From Candidatus Hydrogenedentota bacterium (GTDB taxonomy: Bacteria > Hydrogenedentota > Hydrogenedentia > Hydrogenedentales > SLHB01): a stretch of 5,108 nucleotides of DNA. The stretch's first letter is position 1. Each line of letters starts with the position of its first letter. Below the pieces are notes generated by a model. That model saw nothing but the letters and a program-made list of their open reading frames with translations. It had not been told where the DNA came from and searched no databases. The DNA is taken from the NCBI GenBank assembly GCA_003552485.1, contig PUMX01000479.1:1-5108 (forward strand), given 5' to 3'. The position numbers and the translations under genes are program-made. This document shows positions 1 to 5,108 of the stretch, piece by piece.

Positions 1-104
1 CGCATTGCCCTGTGGTGGTCTCCCGTGGCGTTGGGGTCGCGTTCCTGCCGTTGCGGTTGGGCGTGCCGCCCGAGATTGGGGTTATTACGCTTCGACAGGC
101 CTAA
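1..104 (+). CDS. C-terminal end of a probable metallophosphoesterase (5' partial)
   Basis: The frame beginning at base 3 is open from the window edge to a TAA at 102-104 and gives 33 residues. They include VVVSRGVGV, then PLRLGVPPEIGVITLR just before the end. From memory, this matches the usual C-terminus of the YaeI/YkuE-type calcineurin-like metallophosphoesterases: a Y/V-V-S-R-G-x-G strand, then R-L-G-x-P-P-E-I and a final I-T-L strand. These enzymes hydrolyse phosphoesters at a two-metal centre, and several act on membrane lipid or lipid A precursors. The metal-binding His/Asp motifs would lie upstream of the window, so activity cannot be judged. The gene converges with the SDR gene, whose stop codon lies 15 bases further on. 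The family call rests on a short tail only; the other two forward frames are also open here but give nothing recognisable. Confidence 0.68.
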   Translation, partial: HCPVVVSRGVGVAFLPLRLGVPPEIGVITLRQA

Positions 105-119
105 GCGCCTTATTCCCTC

Positions 120-920
120 CTACTCGATGTGATCGTAGCGCCGCATCGCGCGCGCCATGAGGGCCGCCGTCAAGCGGCGCGGCAGACAACGGGCCGCCGT
201 TGACGCCCAGAAGCTCATGACCGGACTTGTTGTGGGTTTTCGGCCAAGATTATGAAGCGTGCGCCTGACGATCTGTTCCGGTGTGTTTGACATGCGGCGC
301 ATACGGAGTTTCGCTGTATCGGATAACCGGCTGGCGTCGAAGAACTCCGTATCCACGGGGCCTGGGCATACGGTAATCACATCGATTCCCCTCCCCTGCA
401 TCTCCCCCCATAAGGCCTCGCTGAACGACAAACCGAACGCCTTCGACGCGCCGTACGCCGCGTCATAAGGAGCGGGAAGCACGCCCAGCAGCGAGGACAC
501 CATAATCACGGCGCCTGTTCCGCGTTCGAGCATGCCCGGCAACACGGCCCGGGTTAACATGACTGGCGTCAGACAATTGAGGCGGACCATGTCCGCCATA
601 CGGTCTGCGTCGCGGGTTTCGAACTGGCCGTGACAGGCGAAGCCCGCGTTGTTCACGAGCATGCCTGTCTCCCGCGCACCCAGGGCTTCCAAGACGGCTC
701 TTGGAGCAGTTTCCCGGGCTAGATCGAGGCCCGCGTATTCCGCTTGCACTCCGTGTTGCTCGGTGAGTTCTTGTGCGAGTTGCTTCAATCGCTCTTCGCG
801 CCGCGCCACGAGAAAACAGGGCACGCCGACCGCCGCAATCTGGCGCGCGAAGGCCTCTCCAATACCGGAGGACGCGCCTGTAATAAGCGCCCAACCGCTG
901 TAGCGCCGCAAATCCCGCAT
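120..920 (-). CDS. Short-chain dehydrogenase/reductase (classical SDR, DltE/COG0300-like)
   Basis: This encodes a 266-residue NAD(P)-dependent oxidoreductase, normal length for a classical SDR. The Rossmann cofactor loop TGASSGIG is at residues 14-21. Arg40-Arg41 after strand beta-2 suggests NADP(H). Asp66 and NNAG (90-93) follow. The catalytic tetrad is complete: Asn115, Ser143, Tyr156 and Lys160 (in YGASK), followed by PGPVDT at 186-191. The C-terminal 70 residues hold a TPEQIVRRTL-type helix and a basic, hydrophobic LPRRLTAALMARAMRR tail, as in DltE-like SDRs that may sit on the membrane. The ATG at 920-918 is chosen because AAGGGG lies 5 bases upstream and the SDR fold begins about 10 residues in. 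The frame stays open for 172 more codons upstream, but that part is Arg/Ser/Pro-rich, has no SDR character and runs into the divergent ExbB gene. The substrate cannot be predicted. The gene is divergent from the motor operon and nothing links the two functionally. Confidence 0.93.
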   Translation of the reverse strand: MRDLRRYSGWALITGASSGIGEAFARQIAAVGVPCFLVARREERLKQLAQELTEQHGVQAEYAGLDLARETAPRAVLEALGARETGMLVNNAGFACHGQFETRDADRMADMVRLNCLTPVMLTRAVLPGMLERGTGAVIMVSSLLGVLPAPYDAAYGASKAFGLSFSEALWGEMQGRGIDVITVCPGPVDTEFFDASRLSDTAKLRMRRMSNTPEQIVRRTLHNLGRKPTTSPVMSFWASTAARCLPRRLTAALMARAMRRYDHIE

Positions 921-925
921 GACCG

Positions 926-931
926 CCCCTT
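926..931 (-). promoter_or_regulatory. Ribosome binding site of the SDR gene
   Basis: On the minus strand AAGGGG lies 5 bases before the ATG at 920-918. It is the main sequence argument for this start over the much longer open frame upstream. Confidence 0.6.
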
Positions 932-988
932 GTCGCGAAGCCGTTAACTTGAAAGTTGTTGTTTGCCCTGAGGTACGAGGCGGCCGGG

Positions 989-1017
989 ATAATACAACAC
1001 GAGCCCAAACGGTTAAA
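989..1017 (-). promoter_or_regulatory. Possible sigma-70-type promoter for the SDR gene
   Basis: Read on the minus strand, TTTAAC (bases 1017-1012, 3 of 6 to the -35 consensus) is followed after 17 bases by TATTAT (994-989, 5 of 6 to the -10 consensus). Transcription would start near 982, giving a leader of about 60 bases before the SDR start. The A/T-rich patch stands out in a GC-rich background, but the -35 match is poor. The same patch also reads GATAAT on the plus strand (988-993), so direction is uncertain. Confidence 0.3.
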
Positions 1018-1162
1018 GGTTCCGCGATTACGGATCGCCGATTCCAAGCATTGTCACGCCGGTAAGTTCTGTCCGTGCGTTCCCGGCCCGGTCTCCGGCG
1101 CAGCCAGGTATGCGATGCGCTGTTGAACGGCCGAGCATAGCTCATTGACTCGCGCGCGGCCT

Positions 1163-1192
1163 TTGCAACCTTTGCCCATGCAGGGGCATAAT
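1163..1192 (+). promoter_or_regulatory. Possible sigma-70-type promoter of the exbB-exbD-TPR-tonB operon
   Basis: TTGCAA (1163-1168, 4 of 6 to TTGACA) and CATAAT (1187-1192, 5 of 6 to TATAAT) are 18 bases apart. Transcription would begin near 1199 and leave a long leader of about 170 bases before the ExbB start, containing the palindrome and hairpins described separately. A second -10-like TAGAAT lies at 1314-1319 but has no -35 partner at proper spacing. The call is a consensus match by eye; the organism's sigma factor preference is unknown. Confidence 0.4.
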
Positions 1193-1226
1193 AGGGGGTG
1201 TAGTAATAGGTTACGCGGGGTCCGGC

Positions 1227-1255
1227 TCTCGCGAGATTCGGCGGACTGCTCCGCC
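1227..1255. promoter_or_regulatory. Perfect 10-bp palindrome followed by a GC-rich hairpin
   Basis: TCTCGCGAGA (1227-1236) equals its own reverse complement. Three bases later GGCGGA (1240-1245) and TCCGCC (1250-1255) can pair as a 6-bp stem with the 4-base loop CTGC. Both lie about 30-55 bases downstream of the proposed start of transcription and about 120-145 bases upstream of the ExbB start codon. The palindrome could be an operator for a dimeric regulator and the hairpin a leader structure. No T-run follows, so it is not a standard intrinsic terminator. Function is inferred only from symmetry and position. Confidence 0.35.
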
Positions 1256-1297
1256 CGCGCGGCCTGTCGGCGAAGGCGCTGGAAGTTCGCCGGGCTC

Positions 1298-1313
1298 CCG
1301 GTCCAATCACCGG
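1298..1313 (+). other. Small stem-loop in the operon leader
   Basis: CCGGT (1298-1302) and ACCGG (1309-1313) can pair around a 7-base spacer or a slightly smaller loop, about 60 bases before the ExbB start codon. A stem this short could arise by chance in GC-rich DNA. It is recorded because it is the second hairpin in the same leader. Confidence 0.2.
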
Positions 1314-1353
1314 TAGAATGCCTTTAACTGCCGGAAAATGCCGACGACTTTCC

Positions 1354-1361
1354 AAGAGGAG
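1354..1361 (+). promoter_or_regulatory. Ribosome binding site of the ExbB/TolQ-like gene
   Basis: AAGAGGAG ends 10 bases before the ATG at 1372. It is the strongest Shine-Dalgarno match in the window and decides the start against the in-frame ATG at 1318, which has no comparable site and would put a basic segment in front of the signal-peptide-like helix. Confidence 0.75.
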
Positions 1362-1371
1362 TTCTTGCATC

Positions 1372-2118
1372 ATGCCTGTTTCTTTATTGGTCCGTCTTGC
1401 CGCTCTTATTGTGGTGTTGGGGGGTATTTTCGCCATCTGGATGGGGCCCTTGGCGAGCGCTCAAGATGAGGCCGTGGTTCCCGCCGTCGAAGGGGAACAG
1501 ATGACGCTGGGGACCATGATAGAGAACGGTGGCGTCATTTTGTGGGTTATCTTCGCTCTCAGCATTGGCGCGGGCGTCATGGCTGTGTATTTCTTTATGA
1601 CCATCACCCCTGCGCGCGAAGTGCCGGGCACGCTATATGAAGAAGCGGAGAAGCACGTGCGGCGCGGCAACATCGAAAGAGCCTACGAGTCTTGCGAGGG
1701 CCGTGACGAACTGCTGGCCTGTGTGCTTCGCGCCGGCCTGAGAATGGCGGGGCATGAGCGCTATATCATCCAAGAGGCCATGGAGAGCGAAGGCGAACGG
1801 GGCGCAACGGCTCTATGGCAGAAGATTTCCTACCTCAATAATATCGGGGTCATTGCGCCGCTGCTGGGCTTGTTGGGCACTGTGTGGGGGATGATGCAAG
1901 CCTTTGGCGCCATCATTCTAGACGACACGCAAGTGCGCGGCCTGACCATGGCGTACAGCGTGGCGCAGGCGATGACGACCACCGCGGCGGGTTTGATCCT
2001 CGCCATTGCGGCCATGACGGTGTATTTCTACCTCAAGGGGCGTGTGGTCAAAATCGTATCGTCGGTGGAGGCGCAAGCCGCCGAATTCGTCGATCTCTTG
2101 ACGCAGGAGTCCGGATAA
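1372..2118 (+). CDS. exbB: MotA/TolQ/ExbB family proton channel protein
   Basis: This encodes a 248-residue inner-membrane protein that with ExbD would form the proton-motive-force-driven stator energising a TonB-like protein. Residues 1-30 look like a cleavable signal peptide (Arg8, a hydrophobic stretch at 9-24, then LASA before Gln31). A short polar segment follows, then TM1 (about 54-76). A cytoplasmic domain (about 80-150) carries the family's Cys108/Cys117 region. TM2 contains the signature APLLGLLGTVWGM (162-174), and TM3 contains AQAMTTTAAGL (198-208). Thr170 and Thr204 line up with Thr148 and Thr181 of E. coli ExbB, which line the proton path. The signal-peptide-like start plus a short periplasmic N-terminus is unlike E. 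coli ExbB, though extended N-termini occur in some other ExbB proteins. The TAA stop overlaps the ExbD start by one base. TolQ or AglR would be equally valid family names; the TonB-like gene downstream favours ExbB. Confidence 0.93.
   Translation: MPVSLLVRLAALIVVLGGIFAIWMGPLASAQDEAVVPAVEGEQMTLGTMIENGGVILWVIFALSIGAGVMAVYFFMTITPAREVPGTLYEEAEKHVRRGNIERAYESCEGRDELLACVLRAGLRMAGHERYIIQEAMESEGERGATALWQKISYLNNIGVIAPLLGLLGTVWGMMQAFGAIILDDTQVRGLTMAYSVAQAMTTTAAGLILAIAAMTVYFYLKGRVVKIVSSVEAQAAEFVDLLTQESG
2105..2109 (+). promoter_or_regulatory. Ribosome binding site of the ExbD/TolR-like gene
   Basis: AGGAG lies inside the last codons of the ExbB gene, 8 bases before the ATG at 2118. It supports this start over the long open frame that continues upstream inside the ExbB gene. 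Confidence 0.65.
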
Positions 2119-2558
2119 TGAGATTTGGCAAGTCTTCCGAGGACCAGGGTGACGCCATTCCCCTGGCGCCGCTGATCGACATCGTGTTTTTGACGCTTGT
2201 GTTCTTTATGACTACCGCGGTGTTTACCACACTGGAAAGCGAGATCGATATCACGCTGCCCACAGCCGAAACCGCCGAGGAGCGGGCCATCCGGACGCAG
2301 GGCGAGATTTATATTAACCTACAGGAAGATGGCAGCGTAGTGCTCAACAACCGGGAGCTGACGCTGGATGAACTCCAAGAGGTGTTGTACCGCGTAGCCG
2401 AGTACTTTCCGGGTGGGTCGGTCATCATTAGGGCTGATCGCGCCGCGCTTGTCGAGCATTGGTTCGCGGTGGTCGATTCATGCCGCAAAGCCGATATTCA
2501 GAATATTTCCTTTGCGGCCTTGCGAGACGAGGCCGAACCGGCTGGAGACCCCTCATGA
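2118..2558 (+). CDS. exbD: ExbD/TolR family biopolymer transport protein
   Basis: This 146-residue protein is typical in length for ExbD. A short cytoplasmic N-terminus leads into the family signature IPLAPLIDIVFLTLVFFM (14-31), which is the single membrane helix. Asp21 corresponds to the essential proton-carrying Asp25 of E. coli ExbD. ITLPTA (45-50) follows the helix as usual. The periplasmic domain (about 60-136) shows the family pattern: a YINL strand and DG turn (65-72), then VIIRADR (102-108) and a VVDSCRKADIQNISFA region (118-133). It would sit in the pore of an ExbB pentamer. The start ATG overlaps the ExbB stop (TAATG, 2116-2120), implying translational coupling. Only one ExbD is encoded, whereas many environmental operons carry two. 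The acidic tail (DEAEPAGDPS) ends in a TGA that overlaps the next gene. Confidence 0.93.
   Translation: MRFGKSSEDQGDAIPLAPLIDIVFLTLVFFMTTAVFTTLESEIDITLPTAETAEERAIRTQGEIYINLQEDGSVVLNNRELTLDELQEVLYRVAEYFPGGSVIIRADRAALVEHWFAVVDSCRKADIQNISFAALRDEAEPAGDPS
2544..2547 (+). promoter_or_regulatory. Ribosome binding site of the TPR gene
   Basis: GGAG lies 7 bases before the ATG at 2555 and 10 bases before a second in-frame ATG at 2558. Both are usable; the first is chosen for spacing. The choice changes the protein by one Met only. Confidence 0.5.
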
Positions 2559-4888
2559 TGCGCCGTGTGGCCGCTAGTGTGTTCGCCATCTGCTTGGCCA
2601 TCCCCGTGGGCGCCCAAGGGGACCGGGCCGCCCAGGAGCAACTTGATTTCGCGAATGGGCTTCTGCGGAGAGGCTTCCATGAAGACGCCGCCGGCGAGTA
2701 CCGGACATTCCTAGAAGAACACCATGACAGCCCCGAGGCGCCGACGGCCCGTTACCGGCTCGGCGAAGCCCTGTACGGCGCTGCGGACTACGAAGAAGCG
2801 CTCAAAGCGTTTGAACGGTTTCTTGCTGACGCGCCGGCTGGCGAGCGGCGTGACCGCGCGCGGCTGCGCGCCGGCGAGTGCCTTTACCGGCTGGAGCGGC
2901 ACGGCGATGCTATTGACATGCTGGAATCGGTTGCGGACGCCGAGGATGAGATGATCCAAGCGGGCGCCTTGTATTACCTTGGCCGCGCCCATTTTGCGAG
3001 AGAATCCTTCTCGGACGCGGCTGCAGCGCTGAACCGCCTGGTTGAGTCAGCGCCCACCCACGAGTTGGGGCCGTTCGCTCATTACCACCTGGGCCTCGCA
3101 CTCGCGGAGGAAGGCGATCACCTGGAAGCCGCGGCCGCTTTCCGGCAGGTGGCCGCGCTTGCGCCGGATGAGGCCATGCGTGTCGATGGGCGGATGCGAT
3201 CGGCTTTGGCCTATGAACGCGCGGGCCGCTACGACGAGGCGGCCGCGGCGTATGAACGGGTGCAGAATGATCATCCGGAGTCGCCTCAGGCCGAACGCGC
3301 TGCTGTTGGCGCGGCGTGGGCTCATTACCGCGAGGGCGATACTGGGGCGGCCCAGCAGGCGGCGCGCGAGTATCAGCAACGGCATGACGGTGGCGCCCAT
3401 ATGGCCAGCATGCGCTATCTTGACGCGTTGTGCCTGCAACAGCTTGACCGGGCCGAGGAGGCGATCCCTGTCTTGAAGGCGCTGATCGAAGCGCACCCTC
3501 ATGCCCCCGAAGCCGCGCACGCCCGGTATGCGGCTGGATTGCTCCTCTATCAGCAGGGTGATTACGAAGCCGCCGAGTTACACCTCCGTCAGTACCTCAT
3601 GTCGCACAGTGGCCATGTGCTGGAACCTGATTCCCGGTTCTTGCTCGGCGCGCTCATGACAGCGCGCGATGATCACGAGGCCGCTCTCGCCCAATACACA
3701 CGGGTCATCGAGGAGTATCCTGACGCCAAGGCGGCGCCGGAGGCCCGGTATAAGAAGGCGGAATCCCTTGCGCTGTTGGGGCGCCGTTCGGAGGCTATCG
3801 ACGCCTTCCGGGCTTTTGTCGCCGAGCATGAAGAGCATCGGTTGGCTGTGGACGCGTTGTTGCGCATGGCCGACGCCCAGTTTCAGCAGGGTTCATTTAC
3901 TGACGCAACCGCGAGCTACCGCGATGTGCTTGAACGCGAGGAACTCGATGATGAGTTGAAGGAGGACGCGCTCTACCGCCTCGCGATCACGCTGCATAAC
4001 GCCGGTGAACGCGCGGAAAGCGTCGCCGCCTTTGAGCGGTTACTGGACGGTTTCCCGGAAACGGAGCATATCAAGGAAGCCAGTCTCAGAATAGCCGATT
4101 ACGCGCTGCAGGAAGAGGAAGACACCGACAGGGCGGCGACGGCGTATCGGCGGGTCTACGAAATGGAATCTGACGGCCCCCACGCCGGGCGGGCCTTGAA
4201 GGGGCTCGGGCTGGCGCAGTACCAGAGTGGCGAGCGTGAAGAAGCGGCGGCCACGCTGGCCCGTGTGGTTCTGGAGTATCCCGGAACTAGCTTGACCGAA
4301 GAAACGTACGCGTGGTTGGGTCAGTATCTGGTGGACGACGAACGATGGGCCGAGGCCGCCAATGTCTTTGAAGCCATGCTCGACGAAGGGCCGCTTTTCA
4401 TTGACCGTACACGCGTCATGTTTCAGCTTGCGCGTTGCTACGAGGCGTTGGACCGTGCCGCGGAAGCCCGTAACCAGTTTGAGCAGGTGGCGGATACGGC
4501 GCCGGCGGACAGCCGGGAGGGCGTTGAAGCGCGTTACCGGCTGGCGGGTCTTAAACATGCGGAGGGCGACATGGACGCCGCCCGCGCGCTCTATCAAGAT
4601 GTCGCCGAGGCCGATAGCGGCGAAACCGGAGCGCGCGCCAGAATGGCCCTCGGTTCGATTCTGGAGGAAGCTGGTGAATACGAAGAAGCAGGGCGGGAGT
4701 TTATGCGGGTCGCCATCCTGTTTCTCCACGATGAACTGACCCCTGAGGCGCTGTGGCGCGCGGGCCAGGCGTTCGAAACCGTGGGCAGCGAGGAACGCGC
4801 CCGGAGCGCCTACGAGGAGGTCCTGGCGGAATACCCGGATAGCGAACAGGCGGATCGGGCCCGTGAGCGCTTGGACCAAGCGGGTTGA
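2555..4888 (+). CDS. Exported protein built of about 20 tandem TPR units
   Basis: This 777-residue protein has a signal peptide: basic MMRRVA, a hydrophobic core at 5-16, then IPVGA with probable cleavage after Ala20. There is no lipobox at Cys13. From about residue 27 to the end I count about 20 consecutive tetratricopeptide units of 35-40 residues, with the TPR pattern (small/aromatic residues near positions 4, 8, 11, 20, 24, 27 and a Pro near 32). Examples are RYRLGEALYGAADYEEALKA and the closing SAYEEVLAEYPDS. No other domain is visible, so it is probably a periplasmic superhelical scaffold binding partner proteins. It starts at an ATGA overlap with ExbD and ends 10 bases before the TonB-like gene. 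The position resembles CpoB/YbgF with Tol-Pal, but this protein is about three times longer and lacks the YbgF coiled coil. The ATG at 2555 is chosen because it begins the signal peptide. Partners are unknown. Confidence 0.9.
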   Translation: MMRRVAASVFAICLAIPVGAQGDRAAQEQLDFANGLLRRGFHEDAAGEYRTFLEEHHDSPEAPTARYRLGEALYGAADYEEALKAFERFLADAPAGERRDRARLRAGECLYRLERHGDAIDMLESVADAEDEMIQAGALYYLGRAHFARESFSDAAAALNRLVESAPTHELGPFAHYHLGLALAEEGDHLEAAAAFRQVAALAPDEAMRVDGRMRSALAYERAGRYDEAAAAYERVQNDHPESPQAERAAVGAAWAHYREGDTGAAQQAAREYQQRHDGGAHMASMRYLDALCLQQLDRAEEAIPVLKALIEAHPHAPEAAHARYAAGLLLYQQGDYEAAELHLRQYLMSHSGHVLEPDSRFLLGALMTARDDHEAALAQYTRVIEEYPDAKAAPEARYKKAESLALLGRRSEAIDAFRAFVAEHEEHRLAVDALLRMADAQFQQGSFTDATASYRDVLEREELDDELKEDALYRLAITLHNAGERAESVAAFERLLDGFPETEHIKEASLRIADYALQEEEDTDRAATAYRRVYEMESDGPHAGRALKGLGLAQYQSGEREEAAATLARVVLEYPGTSLTEETYAWLGQYLVDDERWAEAANVFEAMLDEGPLFIDRTRVMFQLARCYEALDRAAEARNQFEQVADTAPADSREGVEARYRLAGLKHAEGDMDAARALYQDVAEADSGETGARARMALGSILEEAGEYEEAGREFMRVAILFLHDELTPEALWRAGQAFETVGSEERARSAYEEVLAEYPDSEQADRARERLDQAG

Positions 4889-4898
4889 TGGGCGGTGT

Positions 4899-5108
4899 AT
4901 GCGCAACAAACGCCTTGCACTGATACTGAGTGTCATCCTCTCGATTGCGGGGCACGCGGCGTTGATCGTTTTGGCGCCGCGGGTGGTGATGTTGTATCGC
5001 CAACCGGACCCTGAAGCAGTGCGCCGCGTGCGACTCGATGTCGTTGAAGATGACTACGAGCCGCCCCGGACTGCGTATGACGCAGCCCCGCCGTCACTGG
5101 ATTACGAG
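4899..5108 (+). CDS. tonB: TonB-like energy transducer, N-terminal part (3' partial)
   Basis: The frame is open from this ATG to the window edge, giving 70 residues. After a basic MRNKR comes one hydrophobic helix (about 6-27) that would anchor the protein in the inner membrane. Ser15 and His19 within it (SIAGH) match the spacing of Ser16 and His20 in the TonB anchor of E. coli; that His is needed for coupling to ExbB/ExbD. The periplasmic part then becomes charged and proline-containing (RQPDPEA, YEPPRT, AAPPSL), like the start of a TonB/TolA spacer. The C-terminal TonB domain would lie beyond the window. The gene begins 10 bases after the TPR stop, with only a weak GGGCGG before it, so translation probably depends on reinitiation. 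An upstream ATG overlapping the TPR stop (4888) is out of frame. The protein could also be TolA-like or a TonB-domain protein of a motility system. Confidence 0.75.
   Translation, partial: MRNKRLALILSVILSIAGHAALIVLAPRVVMLYRQPDPEAVRRVRLDVVEDDYEPPRTAYDAAPPSLDYE

Larger units (their letters stand above)
921..1371. other. Divergent intergenic region without a convincing gene
   Basis: This 451-base stretch separates the minus-strand SDR gene from the plus-strand motor operon. Open frames cross it on both strands, but they are rich in Arg, Ser and Pro, carry no recognisable motif and lack good ribosome sites. I read them as products of high GC content. It holds two outward-facing promoter-like elements (989-1017 minus, 1163-1192 plus), a perfect 10-base palindrome (1227-1236), a 6-bp hairpin (1240-1255) and a 5-bp stem-loop (1298-1313). 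I see no tRNA, no riboswitch I recognise and no insertion sequence end. Confidence 0.7.

Noticed and set aside
97..110. AGGC-CTAAGC-GCCT as a terminator between the convergent genes
   Set aside because: The stem is only 4 bp and no proper T-run follows on either strand, which is too weak to call.
988..993. GATAAT as a plus-strand -10 element with TTGCCC at 963-968
   Set aside because: The spacing is 19 bases with a poor -35. It would give a leader of about 370 bases, and the same patch serves better as the minus-strand element for the SDR.
463..1047. Long minus-strand open frame overlapping the SDR gene
   Set aside because: It is the SDR gene read in another frame; the translation is Arg/Gly-rich without any family motif.
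1145..1327. Plus-strand 60-codon frame in the intergenic region
   Set aside because: It has no ribosome site, Arg/Cys-rich composition and no motif; it also overlaps the leader hairpins and ends at the ExbB leader.
1318..1371. Earlier in-frame ATG start for ExbB
   Set aside because: There is no Shine-Dalgarno before 1318, and it would place 18 polar, basic residues ahead of the signal-peptide-like helix. AAGAGGAG before 1372 fits better.
921..1436. A 172-codon N-terminal extension of the SDR frame on the minus strand
   Set aside because: It is rich in Arg, Ser and Pro, shows no domain, precedes a complete SDR fold that has its own start and ribosome site, and overlaps the start of the divergent ExbB gene. 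High GC content explains the missing stops.
2459..2554. Upstream extension of the TPR protein by 32 residues
   Set aside because: It lies inside the ExbD gene, has no export signal at its start, and would bury the clear signal peptide that begins at 2555.
2555..4888. DNA-level tandem repeat or CRISPR-like array in the TPR gene
   Set aside because: The periodicity is at the protein level only; successive units differ widely in DNA sequence and there are no constant repeats with spacers.
4040..4936. 298-codon minus-strand frame opposite the TPR gene
   Set aside because: It is the antisense of the Ala/Glu-rich TPR coding sequence. The residues follow from the complementary codons, and no family motif or ribosome site is seen.

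Overview
This is a GC-rich window, judged by eye at about 60% G+C, from a Gram-negative (diderm) bacterium. The evidence for that is an ExbB/ExbD-type inner-membrane motor followed by a TonB-like protein, plus two exported proteins with signal peptides. Purine-rich Shine-Dalgarno sequences (AAGAGGAG, AGGAG, GGAG) precede most genes. The ExbB protein begins with its own signal-peptide-like segment, and a very long TPR protein sits inside the motor operon. That style recalls planctomycete/PVC-type, Hydrogenedentes-like or deltaproteobacterial genomes, but no marker gene is present, so the taxonomic guess is weak.

Left part (1-920). The window opens in the last 33 codons of a plus-strand gene. 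Its C-terminus resembles the end of the YaeI/YkuE-type metallophosphoesterases. A minus-strand short-chain dehydrogenase/reductase (SDR) gene converges on it with a 15-base gap. The SDR has a complete cofactor-binding motif and a complete catalytic tetrad.

Middle (921-1371). About 450 bases separate the divergent SDR and ExbB genes and hold no convincing gene. Two promoter-like elements point outward. In the presumed leader of the right-hand operon there is a 10-base perfect palindrome, a GC-rich hairpin and a smaller stem-loop.

Right part (1372-5108). Four tightly packed plus-strand genes form one apparent operon: exbB/tolQ-like, exbD/tolR-like, a 777-residue exported protein made almost wholly of about 20 TPR units, and the first 70 codons of a TonB-like protein cut by the window edge. 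The first two gene junctions overlap (TAATG, ATGA) and the third has a 10-base gap. The likely reading is a proton-motive-force-driven ExbB-ExbD-TonB energy transducer with its own dedicated periplasmic TPR scaffold. The arrangement parallels Tol-Pal with CpoB/YbgF, and also the TolQR/TPR/TonB components of the Myxococcus Agl-Glt motility machine. What it energises is not visible here. The genes beyond the right edge would be the most informative.
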